DNA of 64,000 bases. It comes from Hoylesella buccalis ATCC 35310. Lineage in GTDB: Bacteria; Bacteroidota; Bacteroidia; Bacteroidales; Bacteroidaceae. The stretch lies in NCBI RefSeq assembly GCF_025151385.1, contig NZ_CP102287.1, positions 1,798,001 to 1,862,000 of the forward strand, read 5' to 3'. Shown piece after piece: positions 17,947-27,717 of the stretch (positions within the stretch are counted from its first letter, which is position 1; the number at the start of each line of letters is the position of its first letter). The translations under genes were made by a program, and so were the position numbers. Under the pieces are notes generated by a model. It had not been told where the DNA came from and made no database searches. It saw only the letters and a program-made list of their open reading frames with translations.

Positions 17947-17961
17947 TGGGGAAATGTGGGG
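17947..17961 (+). promoter_or_regulatory. MraZ operator: two TGGGG boxes spaced 5 nt
   Basis: TGGGG (17947-17951), five bases, TGGGG (17957-17961). MraZ in E. coli binds direct TGGGN repeats separated by 5 nt upstream of its own operon, and this is an exact fit with two boxes. The boxes end 9 nt before the -7 element, where a bound repressor would block RNA polymerase. Confidence 0.75.
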
Positions 17962-17970
17962 AAAAAGATG

Positions 17971-17978
17971 TATCTTTG
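17971..17978 (+). promoter_or_regulatory. -7 promoter element of the dcw operon
   Basis: TATCTTTG matches TAnnTTTG, 35 nt before the mraZ ATG. Confidence 0.65.
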
Positions 17979-18013
17979 ACAACGAATATCGATATGCATA
18001 TAAAGAGGTACAC

Positions 18014-18484
18014 ATGCGATTTTTAGGAAATATAGAAGCAAAGATAGACGCCAAGGGCAGAGTGTTCTTGCCGGCAACGTTCAGGAAAGTACTGCAAGGA
18101 GCAGGCGAAGAGAGCCTCGTTCTGCGGAAGGACGTGTTCCAATCGTGCCTCACCCTCTATCCTGAATCGGTATGGAACGCACAGTTAGACACCTTAAGAA
18201 GACGCCTTTCACGCTGGAATGCACAAGAACAGCTCATCTTCCGTCAGTTTGTTTCCGACGTTGAGCTGTTGTCACTCGACGCCAATGGACGTTTATTGAT
18301 ACCGAAGCGTTACCTAAAAATGGCAAATATCGAACAAGCTGTGAAATTCATTGGCATGGACGACACCATAGAGATGTGGTGCAACGACGTGACAGAGAAA
18401 CCTTTCATGCAGCGGGAGGAGTTCGGCAAGGCCCTGCAAGAAATCATGAGTAAAAGCTCGGAGCCAACCAAAGAGACTGAATAA
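18014..18484 (+). CDS. mraZ: Transcriptional regulator MraZ
   Basis: The 156-residue protein has two SpoVT/AbrB-like halves, each with the family signature: DAKGRVFLPATFRK at about residues 12-25 and DANGRLLIPKRYL at about 85-97. MraZ forms a ring-shaped oligomer that represses the dcw promoter through TGGGN repeats, and two such boxes lie just upstream. An in-frame start at 17936 would add 26 residues but lies upstream of the operator and the -7 element, so the ATG at 18014 is the right start. First gene of the dcw cluster; rsmH begins 2 nt after its stop. Confidence 0.95.
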   Translation: MRFLGNIEAKIDAKGRVFLPATFRKVLQGAGEESLVLRKDVFQSCLTLYPESVWNAQLDTLRRRLSRWNAQEQLIFRQFVSDVELLSLDANGRLLIPKRYLKMANIEQAVKFIGMDDTIEMWCNDVTEKPFMQREEFGKALQEIMSKSSEPTKETE

Positions 18485-18486
18485 AA

Positions 18487-19425
18487 ATGAGCATCAAGAC
18501 AGCAGAAACATACCATGTGCCGGTTCTCTTACAAGAGAGCGTTGAGGGGTTGAACATCCAGCCCGATGGGATTTACGTGGATGTAACCTTCGGAGGCGGT
18601 GGCCACTCCATGCAGATTCTGCGCCAACTGGGGAAAAATGGCCACTTGTTCAGCTTCGATCAAGATCTGGATGCAGAGAAAAACATCCAACAAGCGGGCA
18701 ATGAACTGCTGCGACAAGACAATTTTACGTTTGTACGTTCAAACTTCAGATATCTCAAGAACTGGATGCGATACTACGAAATAGAGCAGATTGACGGCCT
18801 GTTAGCTGACTTAGGCGTGTCCAGTCATCATTTTGATGACGAAAGTCGGGGGTTCTCTTTCCGCTTCGACGCACCGCTCGACATGCGCATGAACAAGACG
18901 GCAAGCATCACAGCTGCCGACATCGTGAACACATATAGCGAAGAACACCTTGCCGATGTGTTCTACCTCTATGGAGAATTGAAAAACGCTCGACGCATCG
19001 CATCGCTCCTGGTGAAAGCGCGAACCGAAGAGATGATTGTGACCACACAGGACTTCATTCAAGCCACAGCACCCCTATTCAAGAGAGAACGAGAAAAGAA
19101 AGACATGGCCAAGCTGTTCCAAGCCCTGCGCATCGAAGTGAATCACGAGATGGAAGCCTTAAAAGCAATGCTTGAAGGTGCCATGCAACTGCTCAAACCT
19201 GGAGGCAGATTGTCTGTCATTACCTACCATTCTTTGGAAGATCGGATTGTTAAAAACATGATGAAGGCAGGCAATGTGGAGGGAAAAATGACGCAGGACT
19301 TTTTCGGAAAGATAACAACTCCTTTCTCACTAATCAACAAAAAAGTGATTGTGCCAGCAGAGGATGAGCAGCAACGAAACCCAAGAAGCAGAAGTGCGAA
19401 GTTAAGAATCGCTGAAAAGAAGTAA
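18487..19425 (+). CDS. rsmH: 16S rRNA (cytosine1402-N4)-methyltransferase
   Basis: The 312-residue Rossmann-fold methyltransferase (MraW) uses SAM to methylate N4 of C1402 in 16S rRNA at the decoding site. The N-terminal HVPVLLQESVEGL, SAM-binding VDVTFGGGGHS (about residues 33-43) and the C-terminal VITYHSLEDRIVKN are diagnostic. Its stop overlaps the ftsL start by one base (TAATG). Confidence 0.97.
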   Translation: MSIKTAETYHVPVLLQESVEGLNIQPDGIYVDVTFGGGGHSMQILRQLGKNGHLFSFDQDLDAEKNIQQAGNELLRQDNFTFVRSNFRYLKNWMRYYEIEQIDGLLADLGVSSHHFDDESRGFSFRFDAPLDMRMNKTASITAADIVNTYSEEHLADVFYLYGELKNARRIASLLVKARTEEMIVTTQDFIQATAPLFKREREKKDMAKLFQALRIEVNHEMEALKAMLEGAMQLLKPGGRLSVITYHSLEDRIVKNMMKAGNVEGKMTQDFFGKITTPFSLINKKVIVPAEDEQQRNPRSRSAKLRIAEKK

Positions 19426-19913
19426 TGAAAAAAGAAGATATAGACAAAGAATCAAAACCCATCTTGTCGGTTTCAGAAGGAAAACAACCAGAAGAATCTG
19501 CGAACAACCAAAAGGAAGTTGCAGATGAGGGTCCTACACTCAAGGAAGTAATCCTAGAGCAAGCCAGAGAAGGAGAGGCTCCACTGTCCAAGAATTTCAC
19601 ATTGAAGAAGATTCTTGGTGGAGACATTTTGACTACTTCCACCATCCGCAAGCAAATCTGGGTCGTAGTGCTCATCACTTTTTTCATCATCATCTACATT
19701 TCAAACCGATACAGCGTACAGCAACACCTCATTGAAATTGACCAGTTACAGAAAGAGTTGCAAGATGCCAGATACAAAGCACTGTCTACCAGTAGTCAAC
19801 TGACGGAAAAGAGCAGAGAGAGCAATGTGCTCGAAATGTTAAAGAACAATAAGGACAGCGTCCTCAAAATAGCAAACCAACCACCTTACATCATCACCGT
19901 TCCTGCAGAATGA
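19425..19913 (+). CDS. ftsL: FtsL-like bitopic cell division protein
   Basis: The 162-residue protein has an acidic, unstructured cytoplasmic N-terminus (about 1-85), one membrane span (about 86-104, VVVLITFFIIIYIS) and a periplasmic coiled coil (about 108-145). Its position between rsmH and ftsI matches FtsL, which joins FtsB/FtsQ and activates FtsWI. The N-terminal tail is much longer than in E. coli FtsL (121 aa total), as is usual in Bacteroidetes. Assignment rests on synteny and topology, not on sequence motifs. Confidence 0.8.
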   Translation: MKKEDIDKESKPILSVSEGKQPEESANNQKEVADEGPTLKEVILEQAREGEAPLSKNFTLKKILGGDILTTSTIRKQIWVVVLITFFIIIYISNRYSVQQHLIEIDQLQKELQDARYKALSTSSQLTEKSRESNVLEMLKNNKDSVLKIANQPPYIITVPAE

Positions 19914-22066
19914 ATAAGTTTGATTATAAAAAGATAATGCCTCGCTACAGTGCCCTCGCCATCATGATGACACTGATAGCACTTGCCGTGGTTGGTAAAA
20001 CAATCTACATCATGACAGCCAAGCGCGACTATTGGACCAAAGTGGCCAATCGCGTAAAGCGCGACAGCGTAGACATCAAACCTATGCGAGGCAACATTCT
20101 TAGCAGCAATGGTGAACTCATGGCAAGTTCATTACCCGAGTTCAAGGTGTACATGGACTTCAAAACCTTGCATGAGTCAAAAACCGACACGCTATGGGAT
20201 GAGAAGATTGACTCTATCTGTCAAGGTCTGGCAACCATCTTTCCAGAAAAGCCTGCCAGTGCATTCAGAGCCGAGTTGGAAGAGGGAAGGAAGAAACAAA
20301 GCCGCCATTGGCCCATTTGGAAAAAGCGCATCGACTACAACACTTTCACAGATGTGAAAGCGTTGCCGTTGTTCAATCTTTCTAAATATTCCAGTGGTTT
20401 CCACTACGAAGAATTCAATGCGCGACAACGCCCCTATGGTTCGCTTGCTGGAAGAACCGTGGGTGCCATGTATGGAGCTAAAGACACGGCGCGGTTTGGA
20501 CTTGAGTTGTCCTACGATTCCATCCTCCGTGGGAAGAATGGCATCGTGCACCGTCGCAAGGTGCTCAACAAGTTTCTTGACATCATGGACACACCTCCTG
20601 TCGATGGAGCAGACATTGTCACAACCATTGACGTTGGCATGCAAGACCTTGCTGAAAGAGCTGTCATCAACGAGTTGAAGAAAATCAACGGAAATGTTGG
20701 CGTGGCACTGGTCATGGAGGTGGCTACTGGCGACATCAAGGCCATCGTCAACATGGAGAAATGCTTTGATGGTGAATACCGAGAAGTAAAGAATCATGCC
20801 GTCAGCGACTTGCTGGAACCAGGATCTGTGTTTAAAGTTGCCTCGATTATGACAGCACTTGATGACGGCGTTGTAGACACCACGGCCAGAGTAGAGACTG
20901 CTGGTGGCGTTTGGCCGATGTATGGCAGACACATGAAAGACCACAACTGGCGTAGGGGCGGCTATGGTTTGTTAACGCTTCCACAGACTCTTTTATACAG
21001 TTCCAACATCGGTGTTAGTCGCATTATCGATGACAACTATAAAGATAATCCCGAGAAATTCGTGCGGGGAATCTATCGAACGGGGCTGGCTGACAACCTA
21101 AATATTCCGCTCGTTGGTTCATCTCCTGCCGTCATCCGGCTGCCTAAGAAAAACAAACGCGGCCAATGGCTCAACTGGAGCAAGACTGCTTTGCCCTGGA
21201 TGAGCATCGGTTACGAAACGCAAATTCCACCTATTTCCATGATCACGTTTTACAATGCCATCGCCAACAACGGCAAGATGATGCAACCGCGCTTTGTAAA
21301 AAAGGTGGTAAAAAATGGAGAAGTGTTAATAGAGTTCCCGCCCAAGGTACTCCGTTCACAGATATGCAAGCCCAAAACGCTAGGCGAAATTCAAACAATT
21401 CTTGAACATGTAGTCAGCCAAGGATTGGGTAAGAAAGCCGGATCGCCATCCTTCAAGGTGGCCGGCAAAACTGGTACGGCACAAATTTCACAAGGTTCGG
21501 GTGGATATAAGGTTGGACGAACCAACTACTTGCTGAGCTTTGCCGGCTATTTCCCCGCCGACAAGCCTCGCTACAGCTGCATCGTTTGCATCCAGAAGTC
21601 TGGACTTCCCGCATCAGGGGGTGGCATGAGCGGTGTCGTGTTTCATCACATTTCAGAGGGAATTATGGCTCAAGACCTCAAACTTGACGTAAAAGACGCC
21701 AAAGATTCCACATCGATTTTGTTGCCAGATGTAAAAAATGGCAATGTCCTCGCAGCCAACTATGTGCTCAGTCATTTGGGAATTAATGCCAATCAAGATT
21801 GGTCAGGCTCATACACCAAGGGCAATCCCATCTGGGGTTCAGCTGAAATACAGAACAACACGGTTGTCAAACTCAGGAAAGTAAAGGTACATGGCCACAA
21901 GTTCATCCCCAATGTTGAGGGAATGGGTGCACGTGATGCCGTCTACATCTTGGAGAGCAGAGGCGTAAAAGTCAAGCTCGACGGACGTGGAAAGGTTATC
22001 AGTCAGAGTCTGGAACCAGGCCATAGCATCAAGAAAGGCGATGTATGTCACCTGACATTGCAATAA
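19910..22066 (+). CDS. ftsI: Penicillin-binding protein FtsI with PASTA domain
   Basis: The 718-residue class B transpeptidase crosslinks septal peptidoglycan. One N-terminal span (about 14-34), a PBP dimerisation domain containing the MRGNI box, and the transpeptidase domain are present. Ser306 of SVFK is the acyl-enzyme nucleophile, SSN follows at about 363-365 and KTGT at about 519. A C-terminal PASTA domain (about 660-718, IPNVEGMGARDAVYILESRG) is present, as in many Bacteroidetes and Gram-positive FtsI proteins and unlike E. coli. The start overlaps ftsL by 4 bases. Confidence 0.95.
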   Translation: MNKFDYKKIMPRYSALAIMMTLIALAVVGKTIYIMTAKRDYWTKVANRVKRDSVDIKPMRGNILSSNGELMASSLPEFKVYMDFKTLHESKTDTLWDEKIDSICQGLATIFPEKPASAFRAELEEGRKKQSRHWPIWKKRIDYNTFTDVKALPLFNLSKYSSGFHYEEFNARQRPYGSLAGRTVGAMYGAKDTARFGLELSYDSILRGKNGIVHRRKVLNKFLDIMDTPPVDGADIVTTIDVGMQDLAERAVINELKKINGNVGVALVMEVATGDIKAIVNMEKCFDGEYREVKNHAVSDLLEPGSVFKVASIMTALDDGVVDTTARVETAGGVWPMYGRHMKDHNWRRGGYGLLTLPQTLLYSSNIGVSRIIDDNYKDNPEKFVRGIYRTGLADNLNIPLVGSSPAVIRLPKKNKRGQWLNWSKTALPWMSIGYETQIPPISMITFYNAIANNGKMMQPRFVKKVVKNGEVLIEFPPKVLRSQICKPKTLGEIQTILEHVVSQGLGKKAGSPSFKVAGKTGTAQISQGSGGYKVGRTNYLLSFAGYFPADKPRYSCIVCIQKSGLPASGGGMSGVVFHHISEGIMAQDLKLDVKDAKDSTSILLPDVKNGNVLAANYVLSHLGINANQDWSGSYTKGNPIWGSAEIQNNTVVKLRKVKVHGHKFIPNVEGMGARDAVYILESRGVKVKLDGRGKVISQSLEPGHSIKKGDVCHLTLQ

Positions 22067-22109
22067 ATTTAGCAATACACCACAGTAACATTTATAAGAA
22101 ATTACCTAT

Positions 22110-23558
22110 ATGACATTCAGTGAATTGATTAAAGGCATCAAGACATCTGCCATCATCGGCGAAGCCAATGTCAACATCACAGGCGTGGAAATCGACTCCC
22201 GCAAAGTAAAAGAGGGCAACCTGTTCGTAGCCATCAAGGGCACTCAGGTAGACGGGCATCAATACATACCCAAAGCGATAGAGCTGGGAGCCGCCGCTAT
22301 CTTATGTGAAGAAGCGCCACAACAGCCACAACCAAACGTCACCTACGCTGTGGTGAAATCGACAGAAGATGAAGTAGGGAAAGTTGCCACTCGCTTTTTT
22401 GGCGACCCATCCAAACACCTCAAGCTGGTAGGTGTCACAGGTACCAACGGAAAGACCACCGTTGCCACCTTATTATATAATCTATTTAGAAAGTTGGGAC
22501 ATAAGTGTGGACTGCTTTCTACGGTCTGCAATTTTATCGAAGGGCAGGAGATTCCTGCCGACCACACCACCCCCGATCCTATAGAACTCAACGAATTGTT
22601 AGCCAAGATGCTGGCTGCCGGCTGCGAATATGTATTCATGGAGTGTTCGTCACACGCCATTGCACAGAAGCGAATCGGCGGACTTACCTTCACGGGAGGC
22701 ATCTTCACCAACCTTACACGCGACCATTTGGATTATCACAAAACCTTCGAGAACTACCGCAACGCCAAGAAATCATTCTTTGACAGCCTACCCAAGTCGG
22801 CTTTTGCCATCACCAACGCTGATGACAAGAACGGCATGGTGATGGTGCAGAACACCAAAGCCAGCGTTAAGACCTACTCCATCCAGTCGATGGCCGACTT
22901 CAAAGCGCGCATCATCGAATGCCATTTTCAGGGAATGTACCTGGAGATTGACGGTCAGGAGGTTGGTGTACAGTTCACGGGCAAGTTCAATGTCAGCAAC
23001 CTGCTGGCCGTTTACGGTGCCGCACGCATGCTGGGCAAGCAACGCGAAGAAACACTCATCGCCATGAGCACCCTGCACACCGTCAACGGGCGCATGGACA
23101 CGTTACAGTCGCCCGAAGGGTTTACGGCCATCGTAGACTACGCTCATACGCCCGACGCATTGAAGAACGTGCTGTTGGCCATACACGAAGTCGACGGCAA
23201 GGGGCATATCATCACCGTTTGTGGTGCCGGTGGCAACCGTGACAAGGGCAAACGTCCACTCATGGCGAAGCAGGCTGTGCAGCTCAGTGACAAGGTTATC
23301 ATCACCAGTGACAACCCTCGTTTTGAAGATCCACAAGACATCATCAACGACATGTTGGCGGGTTTGGATGCGCAAGACCTGAAAAAGGTACTGACCATCG
23401 CAGACCGTAAGGAGGCCATCCGCACGGCCTGCATGCTGGCACAGAAGCAAGACGTGATTCTTGTTGCAGGAAAAGGACACGAAACGTATCAGGAAATCAA
23501 GGGCGTGAAACATCATTTTGACGACAAGGAAGTGCTGCGCGACATTTTTGCCCAGTAA
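22110..23558 (+). CDS. murE: UDP-MurNAc-dipeptide:meso-diaminopimelate ligase
   Basis: The 482-residue Mur ligase adds the third stem residue in the cytoplasm using ATP. The P-loop TGTNGKTTV is at about residues 110-118. The amino-acid-selecting motif reads DNPR ([10 protein letters not shown]), the form found in diaminopimelate-adding MurE rather than lysine-adding enzymes, so the peptidoglycan should be of the meso-DAP type. It follows ftsI after 43 bp. Confidence 0.97.
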   Translation: MTFSELIKGIKTSAIIGEANVNITGVEIDSRKVKEGNLFVAIKGTQVDGHQYIPKAIELGAAAILCEEAPQQPQPNVTYAVVKSTEDEVGKVATRFFGDPSKHLKLVGVTGTNGKTTVATLLYNLFRKLGHKCGLLSTVCNFIEGQEIPADHTTPDPIELNELLAKMLAAGCEYVFMECSSHAIAQKRIGGLTFTGGIFTNLTRDHLDYHKTFENYRNAKKSFFDSLPKSAFAITNADDKNGMVMVQNTKASVKTYSIQSMADFKARIIECHFQGMYLEIDGQEVGVQFTGKFNVSNLLAVYGAARMLGKQREETLIAMSTLHTVNGRMDTLQSPEGFTAIVDYAHTPDALKNVLLAIHEVDGKGHIITVCGAGGNRDKGKRPLMAKQAVQLSDKVIITSDNPRFEDPQDIINDMLAGLDAQDLKKVLTIADRKEAIRTACMLAQKQDVILVAGKGHETYQEIKGVKHHFDDKEVLRDIFAQ

Positions 23559-23594
23559 CATCGTCATTGAACAACAAAATAAACAGCACACAGC

Positions 23595-24863
23595 ATGTTA
23601 TACTATCTTTTCAGATTCTTAGAACAATACGGCATCTCGGGAGCTCATGTCTGGGGTTACATCTCCTTCAGAGCCCTGCTTGCCCTCATCTTCTCACTGG
23701 TCATCTCGGCCTGGTTTGGTGAGCGATTCATCAAGTACCTGCGCAAAAAACAAATTACCGAGACGCAGCGCGACGCCTCCATCGACCCCTTTGGCGTCAA
23801 CAAAATTGGCGTTCCTTCCATGGGTGGCGTCATCATCATTGCCGCCATTATCATCCCCGTGCTGTTTCTGGGCCGACTCAGAAACATCTACCTCATCCTC
23901 ATGATCGTGACAACGCTTTGGCTGGGGTTCCTCGGCGGCATGGACGATTACATCAAGATATTCCGCAAAAATAAAGAAGGACTGAAAGGAAAATACAAGA
24001 TTGTGGGACAGGTAGGCATCGGATTGATAGTCGGACTGGTACTTTGGTCGTCGCCAGACGTCAAGATTAACGAAAATTTAGCTATCGAGCAGCAAGGAAA
24101 GGAGATGGTTATTAAGCACCGAACTGATGCGCGCAAGTCGCTCAAAACCACCATTCCGTTTGTCAAAGGGCACAACTTGGATTATTCGGGCGTGATGCGT
24201 TGGTGTGGCAAATACAAGACAGCGGCCGGTTGGATATTGTTTGTCGTGATGACCATCATCGTGGTGACGGCGGTTTCGAATGGTGCCAACCTCAACGATG
24301 GCATGGATGGCATGTGCGCAGGCAACTCGGCCATCATCGGCGTGGCATTGGGCATCCTGGCCTATGTCAGTTCGCACATCCAGTTTGCCTCGTACCTCAA
24401 CATCATGTACATACCGGGGTCGCAAGAGCTGGTGGTGTTCATGTGTGCCTTCGTGGGTGCCCTCATCGGTTTCTTGTGGTACAACGCCTATCCCGCGCAG
24501 GTGTTCATGGGCGACACGGGCTCGCTGACCATCGGTGGCATCATTGGCGTTTGCGCGGTGATTATTCATAAAGAACTGTTGCTGCCCATCCTTTGCGGCA
24601 TCTTCTTTGTGGAGAGTGTGAGCGTTATGTTGCAAGTATATTATTACAAAATGGGCAAACGCAAAGGGGTGAAGCAACGCATCTTCAAACGCACGCCCAT
24701 CCATGACAACTTCCGCACGCAGGATTCGCAACTGGATCCTGACTGCAAATACCTCATCAGAAAACCACATTCGGCCGTACACGAGTCGAAAATCACCATT
24801 CGCTTTTGGATCATCACCATCATCCTGGCAACCATGACCATTATCACACTGAAAGTGAGATAG
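23595..24863 (+). CDS. mraY: Phospho-MurNAc-pentapeptide transferase
   Basis: The 422-residue polytopic membrane enzyme transfers phospho-MurNAc-pentapeptide to undecaprenyl phosphate, making lipid I. Catalytic aspartates are in GGMDDYIKI and in ANLNDGMDGMCAG; the cytoplasmic HPF-like motif region reads KRTPIHDNFR. At 422 residues it is about 60 longer than E. coli MraY, the extra sequence being in a loop at about 150-200, as is common in Bacteroidetes. Between it and murD lies a 22-nt repeat array. Confidence 0.96.
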   Translation: MLYYLFRFLEQYGISGAHVWGYISFRALLALIFSLVISAWFGERFIKYLRKKQITETQRDASIDPFGVNKIGVPSMGGVIIIAAIIIPVLFLGRLRNIYLILMIVTTLWLGFLGGMDDYIKIFRKNKEGLKGKYKIVGQVGIGLIVGLVLWSSPDVKINENLAIEQQGKEMVIKHRTDARKSLKTTIPFVKGHNLDYSGVMRWCGKYKTAAGWILFVVMTIIVVTAVSNGANLNDGMDGMCAGNSAIIGVALGILAYVSSHIQFASYLNIMYIPGSQELVVFMCAFVGALIGFLWYNAYPAQVFMGDTGSLTIGGIIGVCAVIIHKELLLPILCGIFFVESVSVMLQVYYYKMGKRKGVKQRIFKRTPIHDNFRTQDSQLDPDCKYLIRKPHSAVHESKITIRFWIITIILATMTIITLKVR

Positions 24864-24873
24864 TTACAAACTC

Positions 24874-24949
24874 ATGGAGATTGGAGGCCAAAGTCATGGA
24901 GATTGGAGCCTAAAGTCATGGAGATTGGAGGCCAAAGTCAATGACTTTG
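24874..24949 (-). repeat. 22-nt tandem repeat array B, inside the dcw cluster
   Basis: Units start at 24874, 24896 and 24918, each 22 nt; the first and third are identical and the second differs at two positions. They are inverted relative to arrays A, C and D (reverse complement ATGACTTTGGCCTCCAATCT plus CC). A partial unit AATGACTTTG follows in the opposite orientation, producing the palindrome CAAAGTCA-A-TGACTTTG at 24933-24949. Confidence 0.88.
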
Positions 24950-25014
24950 TACAAGCAACCATAACAACAGCCAAATTAGCGGGTGCAAGTAAATAAGAAA
25001 AAGGAGTACAAAAC

Positions 25015-26346
25015 ATGAAAAGAATAGTTATTCTCGGAGCAGCAGAGAGTGGAGTTGGAGCTGCCATCTTAGCCCAAAAAGAAGGCTTCGACGTTTTTGT
25101 TTCTGACATGGGTGAAATCAAAGACAAATACAAGAAGACGCTGGATGAACACAACATTAGATGGGAAGAAAAGCAACACACCCCCGAACTTATTCTGAAT
25201 GCTGACGAAATCATCAAGAGCCCGGGCATCCCGAAAGAGGCTCCGATGGTACAGAAGGCCATGGCAAAGGGCATCAGCATCATCAGCGAGATAGAGTTTG
25301 CCGGGCGTTACACCCACTCGAAGATGATTTGCATCACGGGCAGCAATGGCAAAACCACCACCACGTCGCTGATTTACCACATCTTCAAGTCGGCTGGCTA
25401 CGATGCCGGACTGGCTGGCAACATCGGGCGCAGTCTGGCACTGCAGGTGGCCGAGGACCCGCACGAGTACTACATCATCGAGCTAAGCTCGTTCCAGTTG
25501 GACAACATGTATAAGTTCAAGGCCGACATCGCCATCCTGCTGAACATCACTCCCGACCACTTGGACCGCTACGACAACTGCATGCAGAACTATGTGGATG
25601 CGAAGATGCGCATCATACAGAACCAAACCGCGCAAGACAGCTTTATCTATTGGAACGACGACCCCATCATCAAGCGCGAGCTGAAGAAGTATGACATCAA
25701 AGCCGTGCAATGCCCCTTCTCTGAATTAAAGGAGAAAGGCTCCATAGGATACATCGAAGAGGGCGAGTACACCATTGAGAAGCCTACACCATTCAATATG
25801 GAACAGGAGGCACTGGCACTCACTGGCAAGCACAACATCTACAACTCGCTGGCCGCAGGCATCGCCACCGACATCGCAGGCATCAGGAACGAGGTCATCA
25901 GAAAGAGCCTCAGCGACTTCCCGGGCGTGGAACATCGTCTGGAAAAGGTGTGTAAGGTGGGCGGCGTACAGTACATCAACGACTCGAAGGCCACCAATGT
26001 GGATGCCTGTTGGTATGCGCTGGAAAGCATGAGAACGCCCACCATTCTCATTCTGGGCGGTAAGGATAAGGGAAACGACTATGGCCCAATCAAAGATTTG
26101 GTGAAAGAAAAGTGCGTTGCTCTGGTGTATCTCGGAGCCGACAACAGCAAACTACACGACAATTTCGACAACTTGGGCATTCCAGTTCGCGACACCCACT
26201 CGATGAAAGACTGCGTGGCGGCATGCTACGACTTAGCAAAACCGGGCGACACGGTGCTGCTCAGTCCTTGTTGCGCCAGCTTCGATTTGTTCAAAAACAT
26301 GGAAGATCGGGGCGACCAGTTTAAAACTTTGGTAAGAAATCTGTAA
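25015..26346 (+). CDS. murD: UDP-MurNAc-L-alanine:D-glutamate ligase
   Basis: The 443-residue Mur ligase adds D-Glu to UDP-MurNAc-L-Ala. The N-terminal Rossmann start is RIVILGAAESGVGAA, the P-loop TGSNGKTTTTSLI is at about 107-119, the central His/Asp motif is NITPDHLDRYD, and the C-terminal domain has ILGGKDKGNDY. The stop overlaps the ftsW start by one base. Confidence 0.97.
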   Translation: MKRIVILGAAESGVGAAILAQKEGFDVFVSDMGEIKDKYKKTLDEHNIRWEEKQHTPELILNADEIIKSPGIPKEAPMVQKAMAKGISIISEIEFAGRYTHSKMICITGSNGKTTTTSLIYHIFKSAGYDAGLAGNIGRSLALQVAEDPHEYYIIELSSFQLDNMYKFKADIAILLNITPDHLDRYDNCMQNYVDAKMRIIQNQTAQDSFIYWNDDPIIKRELKKYDIKAVQCPFSELKEKGSIGYIEEGEYTIEKPTPFNMEQEALALTGKHNIYNSLAAGIATDIAGIRNEVIRKSLSDFPGVEHRLEKVCKVGGVQYINDSKATNVDACWYALESMRTPTILILGGKDKGNDYGPIKDLVKEKCVALVYLGADNSKLHDNFDNLGIPVRDTHSMKDCVAACYDLAKPGDTVLLSPCCASFDLFKNMEDRGDQFKTLVRNL

Positions 26347-27623
26347 TGGACAAGACGTTAGGAAATATCTTCAAGGGAGACAAGGTCATCTGGATGGTCT
26401 TCTTCTTTCTCTGCATCATTTCGGTCATCGAGGTGTATTCGGCCTCTGCCGGACTGACTTACAAGGGTGGACACTATTGGGCTCCCATCGTGAAGCACAC
26501 GGGCATTCTACTGGTGGGCGTGTTTGCCATGGTGGTAACCCTCAACATCAAGTGCAAGTATTTCAAGATTGTAACCCCCTTCCTACTACTCATAGCCGTC
26601 GTCACGCTGATAACGGTTTTACTGGCAGGGCAGTCTACTAATGGTGCCCAGCGATGGATTAGCATCGTAGGCATACAGTTTCAGCCCTCCGAGATTGCCA
26701 AAGGCGCGTTGGTACTGGCCACAGCGCAGATACTAAGTGCCATGCAAACCGAGCATGGGGCCGACAAAAACGCCTTTAAATACATTCTCATCGTGAGTGC
26801 ATTCATCATTCCGCTCATCATGGTAGAGAATCTTTCTACGGCCATGCTGCTGTGCATGGTCATCTTCATGATGATGATCATCGGTCGGGTACCCGGCAAA
26901 ATCCTTGGGAAAGCATTGGGGGTGGTCACATTGTTGATTCTAACCATCTTCACACTGGTGATGGTTGTGGGGAAAGACCATGAGAAGGAAAACGCCAACC
27001 CAAACCATATTGAACAGGTTGCCGTGGCGGAACAAAAGAAAGATCCCAGCATGTTTGGCTCTGTGTTCCACCGCTTTGACACCTGGAAAGGGCGCATCGA
27101 CCGATTCATAGCAGGCAAGGAGACCTCTCCAGAGGAATTCGATTTGGATAAAGACGCACAGATAGGGCACGCCAACATTGCCATCGTGTCGTCTAACTTC
27201 ATTGGTAAGGGACCGGGAAACTCTGTAGAACGCGACTTCCTGTCGCAGGCTTTCTCCGACTTCATCTATGCCATCATCATCGAGGAGATGGGCATCTTCG
27301 GCGGATTCTTCGTGGCCATGCTGTACATCATCCTGCTTTTTAGAACCGGACGCATCGCCAACCGCTGCGAAAACAACTTCCCCGCTTTCCTCGCCATGGG
27401 ACTGGCACTATTGCTGGTGACGCAGGCTTTGTTCAACATGTGCGTGGCCGTGGGGCTTGCTCCCGTTACCGGACAGCCGCTGCCACTGGTCAGCAAGGGC
27501 GGAACTTCTACCATCATCAACTGCGTGTACATCGGTGCGATACTCAGTGTAAGCCGTTCGGCCAAGAAAAAAGCTGATGCCGACAGTGAGGAGGTGATGT
27601 CCGAAAAGCTCGCAACGGCATAG
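26346..27623 (+). CDS. ftsW: SEDS glycosyltransferase FtsW
   Basis: The 425-residue polytopic SEDS-family protein polymerises lipid II at the septum together with FtsI. Family landmarks are ARRWIS-like AQRWISIVGIQFQPSEIAK (about residues 99-117) and the C-terminal GLAPVTGQPLPLVSKGGTS. About ten spans are expected, with a long hydrophilic loop at about 210-280. RodA is the alternative SEDS protein, but the place between murD and murG fits FtsW. Confidence 0.95.
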   Translation: MDKTLGNIFKGDKVIWMVFFFLCIISVIEVYSASAGLTYKGGHYWAPIVKHTGILLVGVFAMVVTLNIKCKYFKIVTPFLLLIAVVTLITVLLAGQSTNGAQRWISIVGIQFQPSEIAKGALVLATAQILSAMQTEHGADKNAFKYILIVSAFIIPLIMVENLSTAMLLCMVIFMMMIIGRVPGKILGKALGVVTLLILTIFTLVMVVGKDHEKENANPNHIEQVAVAEQKKDPSMFGSVFHRFDTWKGRIDRFIAGKETSPEEFDLDKDAQIGHANIAIVSSNFIGKGPGNSVERDFLSQAFSDFIYAIIIEEMGIFGGFFVAMLYIILLFRTGRIANRCENNFPAFLAMGLALLLVTQALFNMCVAVGLAPVTGQPLPLVSKGGTSTIINCVYIGAILSVSRSAKKKADADSEEVMSEKLATA

Positions 27624-27686
27624 TCTTGTGAGCTAACGGCATAAAATAAATATGGTGAATTATGACAAAAAGACATATTTTTTGAT

Positions 27687-27694
27687 TACTTTTG
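27687..27694 (+). promoter_or_regulatory. Possible internal -7 promoter element before murG
   Basis: TACTTTTG matches TAnnTTTG in the 94-bp AT-rich gap between ftsW and murG, 23 nt before the ATG. It could give the distal dcw genes separate expression. Confidence 0.45.
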
Positions 27695-27717
27695 TACATT
27701 AAATACATCTAAGTTAG

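Larger units (their letters stand above)
17690..18013. other. Divergent promoter region glsA / mraZ
   Basis: An AT-rich stretch that holds the glsA -7 element (17712-17719), then about 220 bp with no feature I can support, then the MraZ operator and mraZ -7 element. Confidence 0.6.

Noticed and set aside
17936..18013. 26-codon N-terminal extension of mraZ
   Set aside because: It spans the MraZ operator and -7 element, so it cannot be transcribed from that promoter, and it is not part of the MraZ family.
24078..24782. 234-codon minus-strand ORF inside mraY
   Set aside because: A shadow frame of the well-supported mraY gene; its product has no domain features.
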